The translations under genes were made by a program, and so were the position numbers. Source: DAOUBF01 sp034432795 (GTDB lineage: Bacteria > Chloroflexota > Anaerolineae > DSLN01). From it: DNA of 64,000 bases. How positions within the stretch are numbered: the first letter of the stretch is position 1; the number at the start of each line of letters is the position of its first letter. The DNA is taken from the NCBI GenBank assembly GCA_034432795.1, contig DAOUBF010000010.1, positions 1-64,000 on the forward strand. The letters are read 5' to 3'. Of this stretch, positions 24,168-32,943 are shown piece after piece. The notes beneath the pieces are model-generated. The model did no database searches, had not been told where the DNA came from, and saw only the letters and a list, made by a program, of their open reading frames with translations.

Positions 24168-25568
24168 TCAGATCACCTCCCCGTTGATCACCGTGATGGG
24201 CTGGCCCACGATGATCGGGGCCGTCTCAGTGCCGCCGGTCACCAGGGGCAACCGCCGGTGGGTCTGGTCAAAGCCTTCGGGCTTGATGGCCAGGCGTTCG
24301 CCCTCCAGCAGGCCGGTGATGCCGGTCTGGCCCGGCTCTGGGCGCTTGTTTTGACAGTATCGGCACGTCGTGGGATCGTGAGGCTGATACTCGTCCGGCT
24401 CCTGGTATGCCGTCACGTAACCCTCAAAGTTGCGCACGACGACGCGGTTATGCGACATGGAGAGCAGGTAGTTGGGCATGATGGGGATCTTGCCGCCGCC
24501 GCCGGGCGCGTCAATCACGTAGGTGGGGATGGCGTAGCCAGAGGTATGGCCGCGCAGCGCCTCCATAATCTCAATGCCCTTGGCTACCGGCGTGCGGAAG
24601 TGCCCGGCGCCTTCCACCAGGTCGCATTGGTACAGGTAGTAGGGGCGGATGCGGTTTTTAACGAGTTCATGGACAAGCGCTCGCATGATGTGCGGGCAGT
24701 CGTTCACCCCGGCCAGGAGCACACTCTGGTTGCCCAGGGGGATACCCGCATCGGCGAGCAGGGCCACAGCGCGGCGCACCTCCGGCGTGATCTCCTTGGG
24801 ATGGTTGAAGTGCAGGTTCATCCACAGGGGGTGATACTTGCGCAGCATGGAGACCAATTCCTCGTTGATGCGCTGTGGCAGGAAGACGGGTACGCGTGTG
24901 CCGATGCGGATGATCTCAATGTGCGGGATGGCGCGCAGGCGCGCCAGCAGCATCTCCAGAATCTTGAGCGGCAGGATGAGCGGGTCGCCGCCGGAGAGGA
25001 GCACATCGCGCACCTGGGGTGTGCGCTCCAGGTATTCAATTTGCCGATCATAATCGCTGCGGCTAAAGTTCGCCAGGGGGTCACCGACGATGCGGCTGCG
25101 CGTGCAGTAGCGGCAGTAGCTGGCGCATTGCGTGGTGACCAGCATGAGCACGCGGTCGGGGTAGCGGTGGACCAGTCCCGGCACGGGCGAATGGGCATCC
25201 TCGGCCAGCGAGTCCGCCATCATGGAGGTAAACCCTTGCAGCTCACGACCGGTGGGGACGATCTGCCGCCGGATGGGGCAGGCCGGGTCGTCCGGGTCCA
25301 TGAGCGAGGCGAAGTACGGGGTGATGTCCAGGCGGAAGCGATCTTTGGCGGAGATGCCTGCGATCTCTTCAGGTGTGAGGTGGATGACCTGGCTGAGTTC
25401 TTCCAGGGTATTCAGCCGGTGGCTGAGTTGCCAGCGCCAGTCATCCCACTGGGCGTCGGGGACATCGGCCCAGATCGCGGGGCGCGGGGTGCGCTCAACG
25501 TTCCCGACGCCCGTACGACCGGGAGGCTCTTCAATTTCAGCCTCTTGCGTTAGCGTTTCCATAGCCAT
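24168..25568 (-). CDS. kamA: L-lysine 2,3-aminomutase (radical SAM, PLP)
   Basis: 466 residues from the ATG at 25568, which has AGAGAGGATACG before it. The radical SAM cluster CASYCRYC lies at C148, C152 and C155. D316 (QCDLVEG) and D353 (YVIDAPGGGG) match the two Asp residues that hold the lysine side chain in the clostridial enzyme, and K360 is the PLP lysine; all keep the same spacing. This favours lysine over glutamate as substrate and yields L-beta-lysine. A late CRYC motif may bind zinc. First gene of the kamA-ligase-ligase operon; the usual ablB acetyltransferase of beta-lysine osmolyte synthesis is not adjacent. Confidence 0.93.
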   Translation of the reverse strand: MAMETLTQEAEIEEPPGRTGVGNVERTPRPAIWADVPDAQWDDWRWQLSHRLNTLEELSQVIHLTPEEIAGISAKDRFRLDITPYFASLMDPDDPACPIRRQIVPTGRELQGFTSMMADSLAEDAHSPVPGLVHRYPDRVLMLVTTQCASYCRYCTRSRIVGDPLANFSRSDYDRQIEYLERTPQVRDVLLSGGDPLILPLKILEMLLARLRAIPHIEIIRIGTRVPVFLPQRINEELVSMLRKYHPLWMNLHFNHPKEITPEVRRAVALLADAGIPLGNQSVLLAGVNDCPHIMRALVHELVKNRIRPYYLYQCDLVEGAGHFRTPVAKGIEIMEALRGHTSGYAIPTYVIDAPGGGGKIPIMPNYLLSMSHNRVVVRNFEGYVTAYQEPDEYQPHDPTTCRYCQNKRPEPGQTGITGLLEGERLAIKPEGFDQTHRRLPLVTGGTETAPIIVGQPITVINGEVI

Positions 25569-25914
25569 GTTTGTCGTATCCTCTCTTTGGCTCTCCTGGG
25601 CAGGTGGGTTATAGCCTGAACGTTCATGCTGCGGGCCGAAACAGGGTCTCAAGCCCGGTTCAGCCTAGAGCGGGCCGTTGACAACGACTGAAGCGGGCCA
25701 CTCCGGCCACTGCCATACTCAGGCGACCGTTCCTTCGCTGCGCTCAGGATGCCACTCCTCCTGGGCGACCGGGGCGGCGCGGTAGGGTCGGGCGACCACC
25801 TGGTGAACGTTGTGTGTCCGGCCACCTGCTGGCACCGCCTATATCGGCGGAGACCCAGGCATATTGTATCAGCATCAGGTGCCTCTGTCAATGGATTGGG
25901 ATATAATCAAGGCA
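25569..25914. other. Divergent intergenic region kamA / thioesterase
   Basis: About 345 bp between divergent genes. A TATAAT at 25902-25907 lies directly before the thioesterase ATG, but no fitting -35 box is seen. No RNA gene, repeat or clear operator is evident. Confidence 0.45.
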
Positions 25915-26385
25915 ATGGCAGAAGAAAAGAGCTTACAAGAGACATACGCGCCGCGCAGCACCTGCTTTGGCTGCGGCCCGGCCAACCCGCAGGGGCTGCA
26001 TATCCGTAGCTTCGTCGTCGGCAACAGCGTGGTCGCCGAGTGGCAGCCCCAACGCCACCATGAGGCCTATGCCGGTGCGCTCAATGGGGGCATCATTGGC
26101 ACGCTGATGGATTGCCATTCCAACTGGGCCGCGGCCTGGGCCTTGATGCAGCGCCAGGGCCTGGACCGCCCGCCGCCGACGGTCACAGCCGAGTATGCCG
26201 TCAAATTCTTGCGCCCCACGCCCACCGATGCGCCGGTCAAGCTGATTGCGACGGTCATTGAGACGCGGGACGACCGCGCCGTAGTGGAGACGAAGCTGAT
26301 CGCCAAAGGGCAGGTGTGCGCCACCTGTCGCGGGACGTTCGTCGCGGTCAAGCCGGGCCACCCGGCCTATCATCGTTGGGAGTGA
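25915..26385 (+). CDS. PaaI-type hotdog thioesterase
   Basis: 156 residues from the ATG at 25915 (AAGG 7 bp before); an ATG at 25891 is also in frame. STCFGCGPANPQGLHI at the start and ALNGGIIGTLMDCHSNWAA in the centre are typical of PaaI/YbgC-like hotdog enzymes that hydrolyse acyl-CoA or acyl-ACP thioesters. The catalytic region has NGG rather than HGG, and Asp in TLMDC is present. It converges with the aminotransferase 26409-27578. Confidence 0.85.
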   Translation: MAEEKSLQETYAPRSTCFGCGPANPQGLHIRSFVVGNSVVAEWQPQRHHEAYAGALNGGIIGTLMDCHSNWAAAWALMQRQGLDRPPPTVTAEYAVKFLRPTPTDAPVKLIATVIETRDDRAVVETKLIAKGQVCATCRGTFVAVKPGHPAYHRWE

Positions 26386-26408
26386 GCCAATCGGTGCGGG
26401 CCGGTGCC

Positions 26409-27578
26409 CTAGTCGGCGATCTTCACGACGACATCATGGATGCGCTCCAACGCCCGGCGGATGTTCTCCACGGAGTTGGCATAGGATAGGCGCAGGAAGC
26501 CCTCCCCATAGGCGCCAAAGGACGTACCCGACAGCGTGGCCACACCCGCCTTCTCTAACAGCAACTCCTCCAGCGCCTTAGACCGCAGGCCGGTGCCCTC
26601 AATATTGGGGAAGGCATAGAACGCGCCGCGGGGCTTAAGGCAGCGGAAGCCGGGAATGGCGTTCAGGCCGTCCACGATGGCATCGCGCCGCTCGCGGAAG
26701 GCCGCCACCATCCGCTCCACATCGTCTTGGGGCCCGCGCAGCGCCTGGATGCCGGCCATCTGCGTGGCGGCGTTGGTGCAGGAGTTGGAATTGGTCATGA
26801 GCTTGGTGATGTGCGTGGCCAGGTCGGTGGGCATGACGCCGTAGCCCAGCCGCCAGCCGGTCATGGCGTAGGTCTTGGAGAAGCCATCCAGGATGATGGT
26901 GCGTTCGGCCATGCCGGGGAAGCTGGCGATACTGGCGAACTCGCCATCATAGAGGATACGGCTGTAAATCTCGTCGGAGAGGATCATCAGGTCGCGGTCC
27001 TGGACCAGGGCAGCGATGGCGGCCAGATCGGCCTGGGAAAGCACGCCGCCGGTGGGATTGGCCGGTGAGTTCAGGATGATCAATTTGGTGCGGGGGGTGA
27101 TCAGGTCGGCCAGTTCATCGGCGGAGAAGCTGAACTCACGGTCCATGCGCAGGCGCAGCGGCACCGGCGTGGCCCCGACGAAGTTGATCATGGATTCGTA
27201 AATGGGGAAGCCGGGGTTGGGATAAATGACCTCGTCGCCCTCTTCGCACAGCGCCAGGATGGCAAAGAACATGATAGGCTTGCCACCGGGGGTGACGACC
27301 ACCTGGGATGGATTGACGGGGATATGGCGTGTCCGGCTGACGTATTCCGCAATGGCCTCACGCAGGGCCGGGAGGCCCGCCGAGGGCGTGTAATGGGTAT
27401 AGCCATCGCGCAGGGCCTGGATGGCAGCATCCACAATATGGCGGGGGGTGTCAAAGTCCGGCTCGCCGATCTCTAAATGGATAATATCGCGCCCCTGGGC
27501 CTCCAGCGCTTTGGCCCGCGCCAGGACCTCAAAGGCGGTTTCCGTGCCTAACCGGTGCATCCGCGCAGCAAGCTGCAT
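26409..27578 (-). CDS. Class I/II aminotransferase, AspC-like
   Basis: 389 residues. PLP lysine in LDGFSKTYAMTGWRLGYG; conserved HLEIGEPDFDTP, NSPANPTGGV and the C-terminal Arg in FLRLSYANS. This is the group Igamma aspartate/aromatic aminotransferase pattern. It probably serves amino-acid synthesis; the amino donor cannot be fixed by eye. Monocistronic by context. Confidence 0.92.
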   Translation of the reverse strand: MQLAARMHRLGTETAFEVLARAKALEAQGRDIIHLEIGEPDFDTPRHIVDAAIQALRDGYTHYTPSAGLPALREAIAEYVSRTRHIPVNPSQVVVTPGGKPIMFFAILALCEEGDEVIYPNPGFPIYESMINFVGATPVPLRLRMDREFSFSADELADLITPRTKLIILNSPANPTGGVLSQADLAAIAALVQDRDLMILSDEIYSRILYDGEFASIASFPGMAERTIILDGFSKTYAMTGWRLGYGVMPTDLATHITKLMTNSNSCTNAATQMAGIQALRGPQDDVERMVAAFRERRDAIVDGLNAIPGFRCLKPRGAFYAFPNIEGTGLRSKALEELLLEKAGVATLSGTSFGAYGEGFLRLSYANSVENIRRALERIHDVVVKIAD

Positions 27579-28000
27579 CGCCCAACTCCTCCTGAATAAG
27601 ATCTCGTCTCCATTCTATCATTTCGGACAACGGAGGGCAACTTTGACCGGGGGGCGGGTGTATATCAGATTTGGGGCAGATGACCCGATTGGTTACCCCC
27701 CACCCTCACCCTCCCCCGCCAGGGGGGCGGGGGTGAGTTCCCTCCCCCTGGATGGGGGAGGGGCAGGGAGGGGGTGACGGCTGACAGGTGCCCCAAAATT
27801 GAATTGCACCCCTGGGGGCAGAGGGTCAGTTGTGTCCAACCTATCGGAGCTAGGCCCAATAAAGGGCCTCTACGTTAAAAAGGTGCTCCCGCACCCTCCC
27901 CCAATTTCTTGAGGGAGGGTGCGGGAGGGGGCGAAGGGAGGGGGCAAGGGGTTAGCGACAGGCTTGCTTCCGAGGGCACTCGGAAGGGGGCCTGGGGTGG
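27579..28000. repeat. Gap with G/C-rich palindromic repeats
   Basis: The gap is filled by repeats. One runs 27693-27813 and ends TGACGGCTGACAGGTGCCCC then AAAATTGAATTGCACCCC; the same tail recurs at 40522-40560. A second palindrome at 27886-27930 pairs CTCCCGCACCCTCCCCCAA with its G-rich inverse around TTTCTTGAGG. No gene is seen. Confidence 0.7.
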
Positions 28001-28387
28001 TCAGTTATGTCCTATACTGACGGGAACGAGAAAGGCTTTTAATCGCTCGGTAAGCGCCTGGGCGGAGAGGGGCTTCGTTATGACAGTATCCGCCCCCGCC
28101 TGAAAGGCGAGCGCGCGTGCACAGGGCTCCTCTGGCTCTACCAAGGCCACAATGGGCACGGTGCGGAAGCGCCTGTTGGCCCGCAGGCAGGTGCACACCT
28201 CGTAGCCGCTCATGCCGGGCAGGCTCATGTCCAGCAAGACGACATCCGGCTGGTGGCGGTGCGCCAGGTCAAGCGCCTCCGCGCCGCTACGGGCGGTCAG
28301 CACCTCCCACCCTTTACTCTGAAGGATCAGGCGCGCTGCGTGTAAGTCATCCAGGTTATCATCAACGATCAGGATCCTGACGAGCAT
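28001..28387 (-). CDS. Single-domain response regulator
   Basis: 128 residues from the ATG at 28387 (MLVRILIVDDNLDD). Receiver domain only: Asp pair VDDN, phosphorylation Asp in VVLLDMSLPGMSGYEV, Lys in DTVITKPLSA. AAAGAGAGG precedes the start. It has no output domain and no adjacent kinase, much like the regulator at 18948. Confidence 0.88.
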   Translation of the reverse strand: MLVRILIVDDNLDDLHAARLILQSKGWEVLTARSGAEALDLAHRHQPDVVLLDMSLPGMSGYEVCTCLRANRRFRTVPIVALVEPEEPCARALAFQAGADTVITKPLSAQALTERLKAFLVPVSIGHN

Positions 28388-28663
28388 CGGTCCTCTCTTT
28401 CGCGTACTGTTTTGAGTGGCTGGGCTGGGGCCTGTGGGCCGACATGATTGTAAGCGGTAGTCGGGCGGGCTGCTCACCAGATTGGGTTCAGGCTGAGTTC
28501 AGATTCTGAACGGTGTAAATGCCCCCTCCCCAACCCTCCCCCACCCAGTACCGAGGTTCATCCCGGTTGGTTGGAGATGCCCCCTACTCCAGCCGCTTCC
28601 CTGGCTCTGCGCCTATCTTTATCTCGCTTCTACGCACAGCCCAACCGGTGTACAATAAGCCCG
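28388..28663. other. Intergenic region between divergent genes
   Basis: Contains a C-rich repeat (CCCCCTCCCCAACCCTCCCC, 28520-28539) of the intergenic family, and TACAAT at 28649-28654 close to the ATG of the next gene, a possible -10 for a leaderless or short-leader mRNA. Nothing else is evident. Confidence 0.45.
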
Positions 28664-30130
28664 ATGGGTCAGTTTCCCCCTCTGCTGCTGGAGCGCTTGC
28701 GCCCATTGCTGGCACATAGCGAGGTCTATCTCGTGGGTGGGGCGGTGCGCGATGCCTTGCTGGGCCGCCCCATTCGTGACCTGGATTTCGCCCTGGCCGG
28801 GGATGCCATCGGGCTGGCGCGGACGGTTGCGGACCACCTGGGCCTGCCCTTCTACATCCTGGATGCTGAGCGCGGCATCGGTCGCGTCGTCGCCGGGGAT
28901 GAGGAGCGCATGACGCTGGACTTCGCCCGCTTTCGCGGCCCCGACCTGGCCGCTGACCTGGCCGGGCGCGATTTCACGGTGAACGCACTGGCCCTGCCTG
29001 CCACCGCGACCGATCTGTCCGAGTTGATCGATCCGCTCGGCGGGCGCCAGGACCTGGAGAGGCGGCTGCTGCGGGCGACCGGCGATACGGCGTTCCAGGA
29101 CGATCCGGTGCGGGTGATCCGCGCCGTGCGGCTGGCGTTGCAACTCGGTTTCACCATTGAACCCCACACCCAGGCTCTGTTGCGCGCCGCAGCGGGCCTG
29201 GTCGGGCAGCCTGCCCCAGAGCGCAGCCGTGACGAACTGGCCCAAATCCTGGCCGGCCCGCGCGTGGCTATGGCACTGCGCCGGTTGGATGAGTTGGGCG
29301 CGTTGGCGGTCTTGATCCCCGAAATTGAAGCCCTGAAGGGCCTGGCTCAACCGCCCCCTGAGCGGCAGGATGTGTGGGGACACACGCTGGTTGTGCTGGA
29401 GACGCTGGAGGCGGTGCTGGGGGCACTGGGGTTGACGGACGACGGACGACAGACAACGGACAACGGACGTTGGGCGATCCTCCATCCCCTCCGCGCCTAC
29501 CGGCGCTACCTGGCCGAGCATCTGGCCGTCCGGCTGAGCGTGGAACGCCCACGTCGGGCGTTGCTCTTCCTGGCGGCGCTGCTCCACGATGTGGGCAAAC
29601 CTCAAACGCGCCGTGTGGATAAGGTGCTTAGCGACGATCATGCCCAGGTGGGCGCGGCCCTGGCCGAAGTGCGCTTGCGGGCGTTACGTTTCAGTAGCGA
29701 TGAAGTGGACTGGGTGACATGCATCATTGCCGGGCATACGCGCCCCGCTGAGCTTGTCGGCCTGCTACCGCTGTCGCGTCGCGACATTTATCGCTACTAT
29801 CGGGCGTTGGGGGAGGCCGGCGTGGATGTGGGCCTGCTGGCCCTGGCCCAGGCAGTGGCGCGCTGGGGCGCAGAGGGCCAGGTTGAGCGCTGGCAGCCCT
29901 ATGTGCAGGTGGTGGCCACACTTCTGGAGCACTATTTCCGCCGCTATACCCAAACCATCGCCCCTGCGCCCTTGCTCACCGGCGATGACCTGATCCGCGA
30001 ACTGGGGCTACAACCCGGCCCGGTCATCGGCCAGGTCCTGGAGGCCATCCGCGAGGCGCAGGCGGCGGGGGAGGTGCGCAGCCGGAGCGCGGCGCTGGCC
30101 CTGGCGCGACGGATCCTTAATTCATCGTGA
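28664..30130 (+). CDS. CCA-adding enzyme / poly(A) polymerase family, HD domain
   Basis: 488 residues from the ATG at 28664 (MGQFPPLLLERLRPLL). The nucleotidyltransferase motif YLVGGAVRDALLGRPIRDLDFA holds the catalytic D-x-D; RDFTVNALAL and the neck motif DDPVRVIRAVRLALQLGF follow. An HD domain with LLHDVGKP starts near residue 300. It should add or repair tRNA 3' ends; none of the tRNAs here encode CCA. The stretch LTDDGRQTTDNGRW (29437-29476) is an in-frame copy of the dispersed GACGACGG repeat between the head and the HD domain. Confidence 0.9.
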   Translation: MGQFPPLLLERLRPLLAHSEVYLVGGAVRDALLGRPIRDLDFALAGDAIGLARTVADHLGLPFYILDAERGIGRVVAGDEERMTLDFARFRGPDLAADLAGRDFTVNALALPATATDLSELIDPLGGRQDLERRLLRATGDTAFQDDPVRVIRAVRLALQLGFTIEPHTQALLRAAAGLVGQPAPERSRDELAQILAGPRVAMALRRLDELGALAVLIPEIEALKGLAQPPPERQDVWGHTLVVLETLEAVLGALGLTDDGRQTTDNGRWAILHPLRAYRRYLAEHLAVRLSVERPRRALLFLAALLHDVGKPQTRRVDKVLSDDHAQVGAALAEVRLRALRFSSDEVDWVTCIIAGHTRPAELVGLLPLSRRDIYRYYRALGEAGVDVGLLALAQAVARWGAEGQVERWQPYVQVVATLLEHYFRRYTQTIAPAPLLTGDDLIRELGLQPGPVIGQVLEAIREAQAAGEVRSRSAALALARRILNSS

Positions 30131-30236
30131 CCGCCGGAATCTTTTAAGCGACGTGTGCCGGTAGAGCCTTGACGCCGATCCCATCCGGTGTTACTATCGG
30201 GCTAGGTGTGATCTACCCCGTCTGAGGAGAGCCTTC

Positions 30237-30911
30237 ATGCCGAAGTCTGCAATACGTCTGCTGCGGTGGGCAAGCTTCCTAACCATCGTGATCCTGGCAT
30301 TGAGCGCATGCACGCGACCGGCGACAACGCGCCCGCTGCCCACATCGGAAAATGTGGGCCAGGCCGGCACGCCGGGCACGCCGGCGATGGCTCCAGGCAC
30401 GCTGGGCTTCCCTGCGCTGCAACAGACCTCGGTGGCCCAGACGGCCACGGCGCGTGCCCGTGGCGGCACGCCGGCGGTCACCGCGGCTTTCACACCGCGA
30501 CCGCTGGCAACGGCGACACCGCCGCCAGCCGAGTCACCCCAGCCCACGACGGCCCCTACCACAGCGCCCGGCGGCCAGACCTACACGGTTCAGCCCGGCG
30601 ACACGCTGTTCAGCATTGCGCTGAGCTTCGGGCTGACCGTTGAGGAACTGGCGCAGGCCAATCAAATCACCGATCCCTCCACCATCTACGCTGGGCAGGT
30701 GCTTATTATCCCATCTGCGGGCGGGGGCGCGGCCACCGCTGCGCCCGCGCCAACCCAGGCCGGGCAGCGCACCTATGTCGTTCAGGAAGGCGATAACTGC
30801 TTCCGCATCGCGCTCAGCTACAACCTGACCTGTGAGCAGCTTGCCGCCGCCAACGGCCTGACCCCGCCGGACTACACCGTCTATCCCGGCCAGGTGCTGA
30901 TCATCCCCTGA
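30237..30911 (+). CDS. LysM-repeat lipoprotein
   Basis: 224 residues. Lipoprotein signal with lipobox LALSAC near residue 22. A Thr/Pro/Ala-rich linker follows, then two LysM domains at about 120-163 (TYTVQPGDTLFSIALSFGLT) and 178-224 (TYVVQEGDNCFRIALSYNLT). It should bind peptidoglycan or another glycan at the outer face of the membrane. The second domain holds two cysteines (NCF and LTCE) that may pair. TGAGGAGAGCC precedes the ATG. Confidence 0.9.
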   Translation: MPKSAIRLLRWASFLTIVILALSACTRPATTRPLPTSENVGQAGTPGTPAMAPGTLGFPALQQTSVAQTATARARGGTPAVTAAFTPRPLATATPPPAESPQPTTAPTTAPGGQTYTVQPGDTLFSIALSFGLTVEELAQANQITDPSTIYAGQVLIIPSAGGGAATAAPAPTQAGQRTYVVQEGDNCFRIALSYNLTCEQLAAANGLTPPDYTVYPGQVLIIP

Positions 30912-30931
30912 TCCCCGGCCTCCTACCTACT

Positions 30932-31005
30932 GCTGAAGCCAACCGGCTTCGGCCATCATGCATGCTCCCTTCTTTGAGAAATAACGGGGAAGGGAGCATG
31001 CTTCC
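30932..31005. terminator. Two hairpins after the LysM gene
   Basis: GAAGCC-aacc-GGCTTC (30934-30949) is followed by a perfect 13-bp stem GCATGCTCCCTTC (30960-30972) / GAAGGGAGCATGC (30989-31001) with a 16-nt loop. Neither has a U-tract. The rest of the gap to 31180 contains one more short hairpin (GCGGG/CCCGC near 31070) and no gene. Confidence 0.5.
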
Positions 31006-31180
31006 AAATCAATGGGTGAGGTTAGCCGGGTACCAAAGGTGAGAATATAGACCTGAATAGGCCATTTAGCGGGGGTAAAGACCCGCCATTTTGCGCTACC
31101 GCCCGCGTGTTTCAGTGCGATACGATCGGGTATGCTTCTGCGCCAAGAGGGAACCAGCCCAATCAGGGCGGGAGACGGTC

Positions 31181-32239
31181 ATGAGTAGAGTCATCGCGCT
31201 TTTGATTGGAGGAGTTGCGTTAACGCTGGCGGCATGCGCAGCGGCCCCGCGCGCGTCCACGCCGCCCCCATTGGAACCGACACCGACCCCCGCGAGCATG
31301 ATGATGACCGGCGCCGGCGGCGAAGGTATGGGGCACCTGATGGAGCCCCTTGATGATCCGAACGCGCCGCCGGCGCCCGCAGATCGCGGCGGGCAGCCTT
31401 TGGAATTTCGCCTTGAGAACGGCGTTAAGGTCTTTGAGATCACCACCCAAGCGGTGAAGTGGAATATCCTGGATGGCGTGACAGTGACGGCATGGACGTA
31501 TAATGGCACCGTGCCCGGCCCGCTGATCCGCGTGAGGGAAGGCGACGCCGTGCGCATCATCGTCAAGAACGGGTTGGCCGCCCCCACGACGGTCCACTGG
31601 CACGGGATTGAGGTGCCGAACGCGATGGACGGCGTGCCCGATGTCACGCAGAAGCCCATCCAGCCTGGCGAAAGCTTCACGTACGAGTTTGTCGCCAGGC
31701 CCGCCGGGACGTTCATGTACCACTCGCACTTTGAGAGCGACGTGCAGGTCCTGGCCGGACTGTATGCCCCCTTCATCATTGAGCCGAAAGATAACCCATC
31801 TCCAGCCGATGTGGATGTGGCGCTCATGCTTTCGGAATGGCGGGTGGTAAATGGGCGGACATTCGTCGCTATGCCTATGGGCGGGATGGAGCCCAATTAC
31901 TTCACGATCAACGGCAAGGCATTTCCGGCGACCGAGACGATCCAGGTGAAGAAAGGGCAGCGAGTACGGCTGCGGCTGATCGGCATCGGCCAGTTTGTCC
32001 ACCCGATGCACCTGCACGGCCTGCCGTTCAAGATCGTGGCGACCGATGGCCATCCGGTGCCTGCAGCCGCGCAATGGACCAAAGATACGGTCAGCGTCGC
32101 CCCCGGTGAACGCTACGACATTGAATTCGTGGCGACAGAGCCGGGCCCGTGGTTGCTTCACTGCCACATCCCGCATCACACGACGAACGACAACGTGGAG
32201 CCGGGTGGCTTGATCCTCAGCGTGAATGTGATAGAATGA
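31181..32239 (+). CDS. Lipoprotein multicopper oxidase
   Basis: 352 residues from the ATG at 31181 (MSRVIALLIGG). Lipobox LTLAAC near residue 19 indicates lipid anchoring outside. Copper motifs in order: VHWHGIEVPNAMDG, GTFMYHSHFE, HPMHLHGLPF and WLLHCHIPHHTTND. All type 1, 2 and 3 ligand motifs are recognisable. The place five residues after the last type 1 His, usually Met or Leu, is Asn here. Length fits two-cupredoxin laccases or copper-type nitrite-reductase relatives. It heads a set of small exported proteins. Confidence 0.87.
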   Translation: MSRVIALLIGGVALTLAACAAAPRASTPPPLEPTPTPASMMMTGAGGEGMGHLMEPLDDPNAPPAPADRGGQPLEFRLENGVKVFEITTQAVKWNILDGVTVTAWTYNGTVPGPLIRVREGDAVRIIVKNGLAAPTTVHWHGIEVPNAMDGVPDVTQKPIQPGESFTYEFVARPAGTFMYHSHFESDVQVLAGLYAPFIIEPKDNPSPADVDVALMLSEWRVVNGRTFVAMPMGGMEPNYFTINGKAFPATETIQVKKGQRVRLRLIGIGQFVHPMHLHGLPFKIVATDGHPVPAAAQWTKDTVSVAPGERYDIEFVATEPGPWLLHCHIPHHTTNDNVEPGGLILSVNVIE

Positions 32240-32267
32240 CTAAACATCTCTTAGAGGAGGACCCTTC

Positions 32268-32663
32268 ATGCGCCTCTCGCTTGCAGCCGTGATGCTATTC
32301 GTTGGACTATCTCTCGTCCTGGCCGCCTGTGGTGGGGCGGGCGCGACCGCGCCCACGCCCGCTGCCGCAGGCCCGAAAGTTGTGCTCACAACCAACCCGG
32401 ACCCGCCCCTCAGTGGAAACGTTGAACTGGTGCTGACAGTCACAGATGCCAATGGTCAGCCCATTCCAGATGCGGATGTCTATGTTTTCGCGGATCACAC
32501 TGAGATGAGCGGCATGATGATGCAGGGCAAAGCGACCGCGCAAGGCGGCGGTCGCTACGCGATCACCGCGAACCTGAGTATGAGCGGGACGTGGAAGATC
32601 AGCGTCCAGGTGAAGAAATCGCCGCTCAATTATACCCAGGACTTCAATCTGGAAGTCAAATAA
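32268..32663 (+). CDS. YtkA/FixH-like lipoprotein
   Basis: 131 residues. Signal with lipobox LVLAAC; then a single immunoglobulin-like domain with VELVLTVTDANGQPIPDADV, a Met-rich turn (EMSGMMMQG) and GTWKISVQVKK. This is the YtkA/FixH-like pattern often found next to copper proteins and cytochrome oxidase assembly genes. The Met cluster could bind Cu(I) (inference). 28 bp after the multicopper oxidase, with GAGGAGG before its ATG. Confidence 0.8.
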   Translation: MRLSLAAVMLFVGLSLVLAACGGAGATAPTPAAAGPKVVLTTNPDPPLSGNVELVLTVTDANGQPIPDADVYVFADHTEMSGMMMQGKATAQGGGRYAITANLSMSGTWKISVQVKKSPLNYTQDFNLEVK

Positions 32664-32702
32664 GGTGCGAGGAAATAGGGGGTGTAATCAGGGGAGTCAA
32701 CC

Positions 32703-32939
32703 ATGAGCAAGCACGCTAAATTATCTGGAAGGAAGAAAGACGCACGGGCGATGCCAATGGTTGTCTTCACCGGCCTGGCTGCCGGTGCCCTCTTAGGTTA
32801 CTTTGGTGGAGAGACAGTGTTGTATTATCAGCCACACCCGATCCACTGGCTGGGGTTCCCGATCGGGGGAGCATTAGGTTGGTTAACAGGGAAGGCGATC
32901 ATGAGCTTCCAGAAAAGCGCTAAGGAGAGGAGGAGGTGA
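32703..32939 (+). CDS. Small two-helix membrane protein
   Basis: 78 residues with a basic start, two hydrophobic segments (VVFTGLAAGALLGYFGGETV and HWLGFPIGGALGWLTGKAIM) rich in Gly, and a basic tail. No family is recognised. Same strand as the oxidase genes, 39 bp downstream, and probably in the same transcript. Confidence 0.65.
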   Translation: MSKHAKLSGRKKDARAMPMVVFTGLAAGALLGYFGGETVLYYQPHPIHWLGFPIGGALGWLTGKAIMSFQKSAKERRR

Positions 32940-32943
32940 AGTT

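Noticed and set aside
24168..25568. EpmB (EF-P lysine aminomutase) instead of KamA
   Set aside because: The length and N-terminal region fit metabolic KamA, and no epmA or efp gene is adjacent; not excluded by sequence reading alone.
25896..25914. Promoter from TATAAT at 25902
   Set aside because: No -35 element at a workable distance and it lies just before the ATG; noted only in the gap entry.
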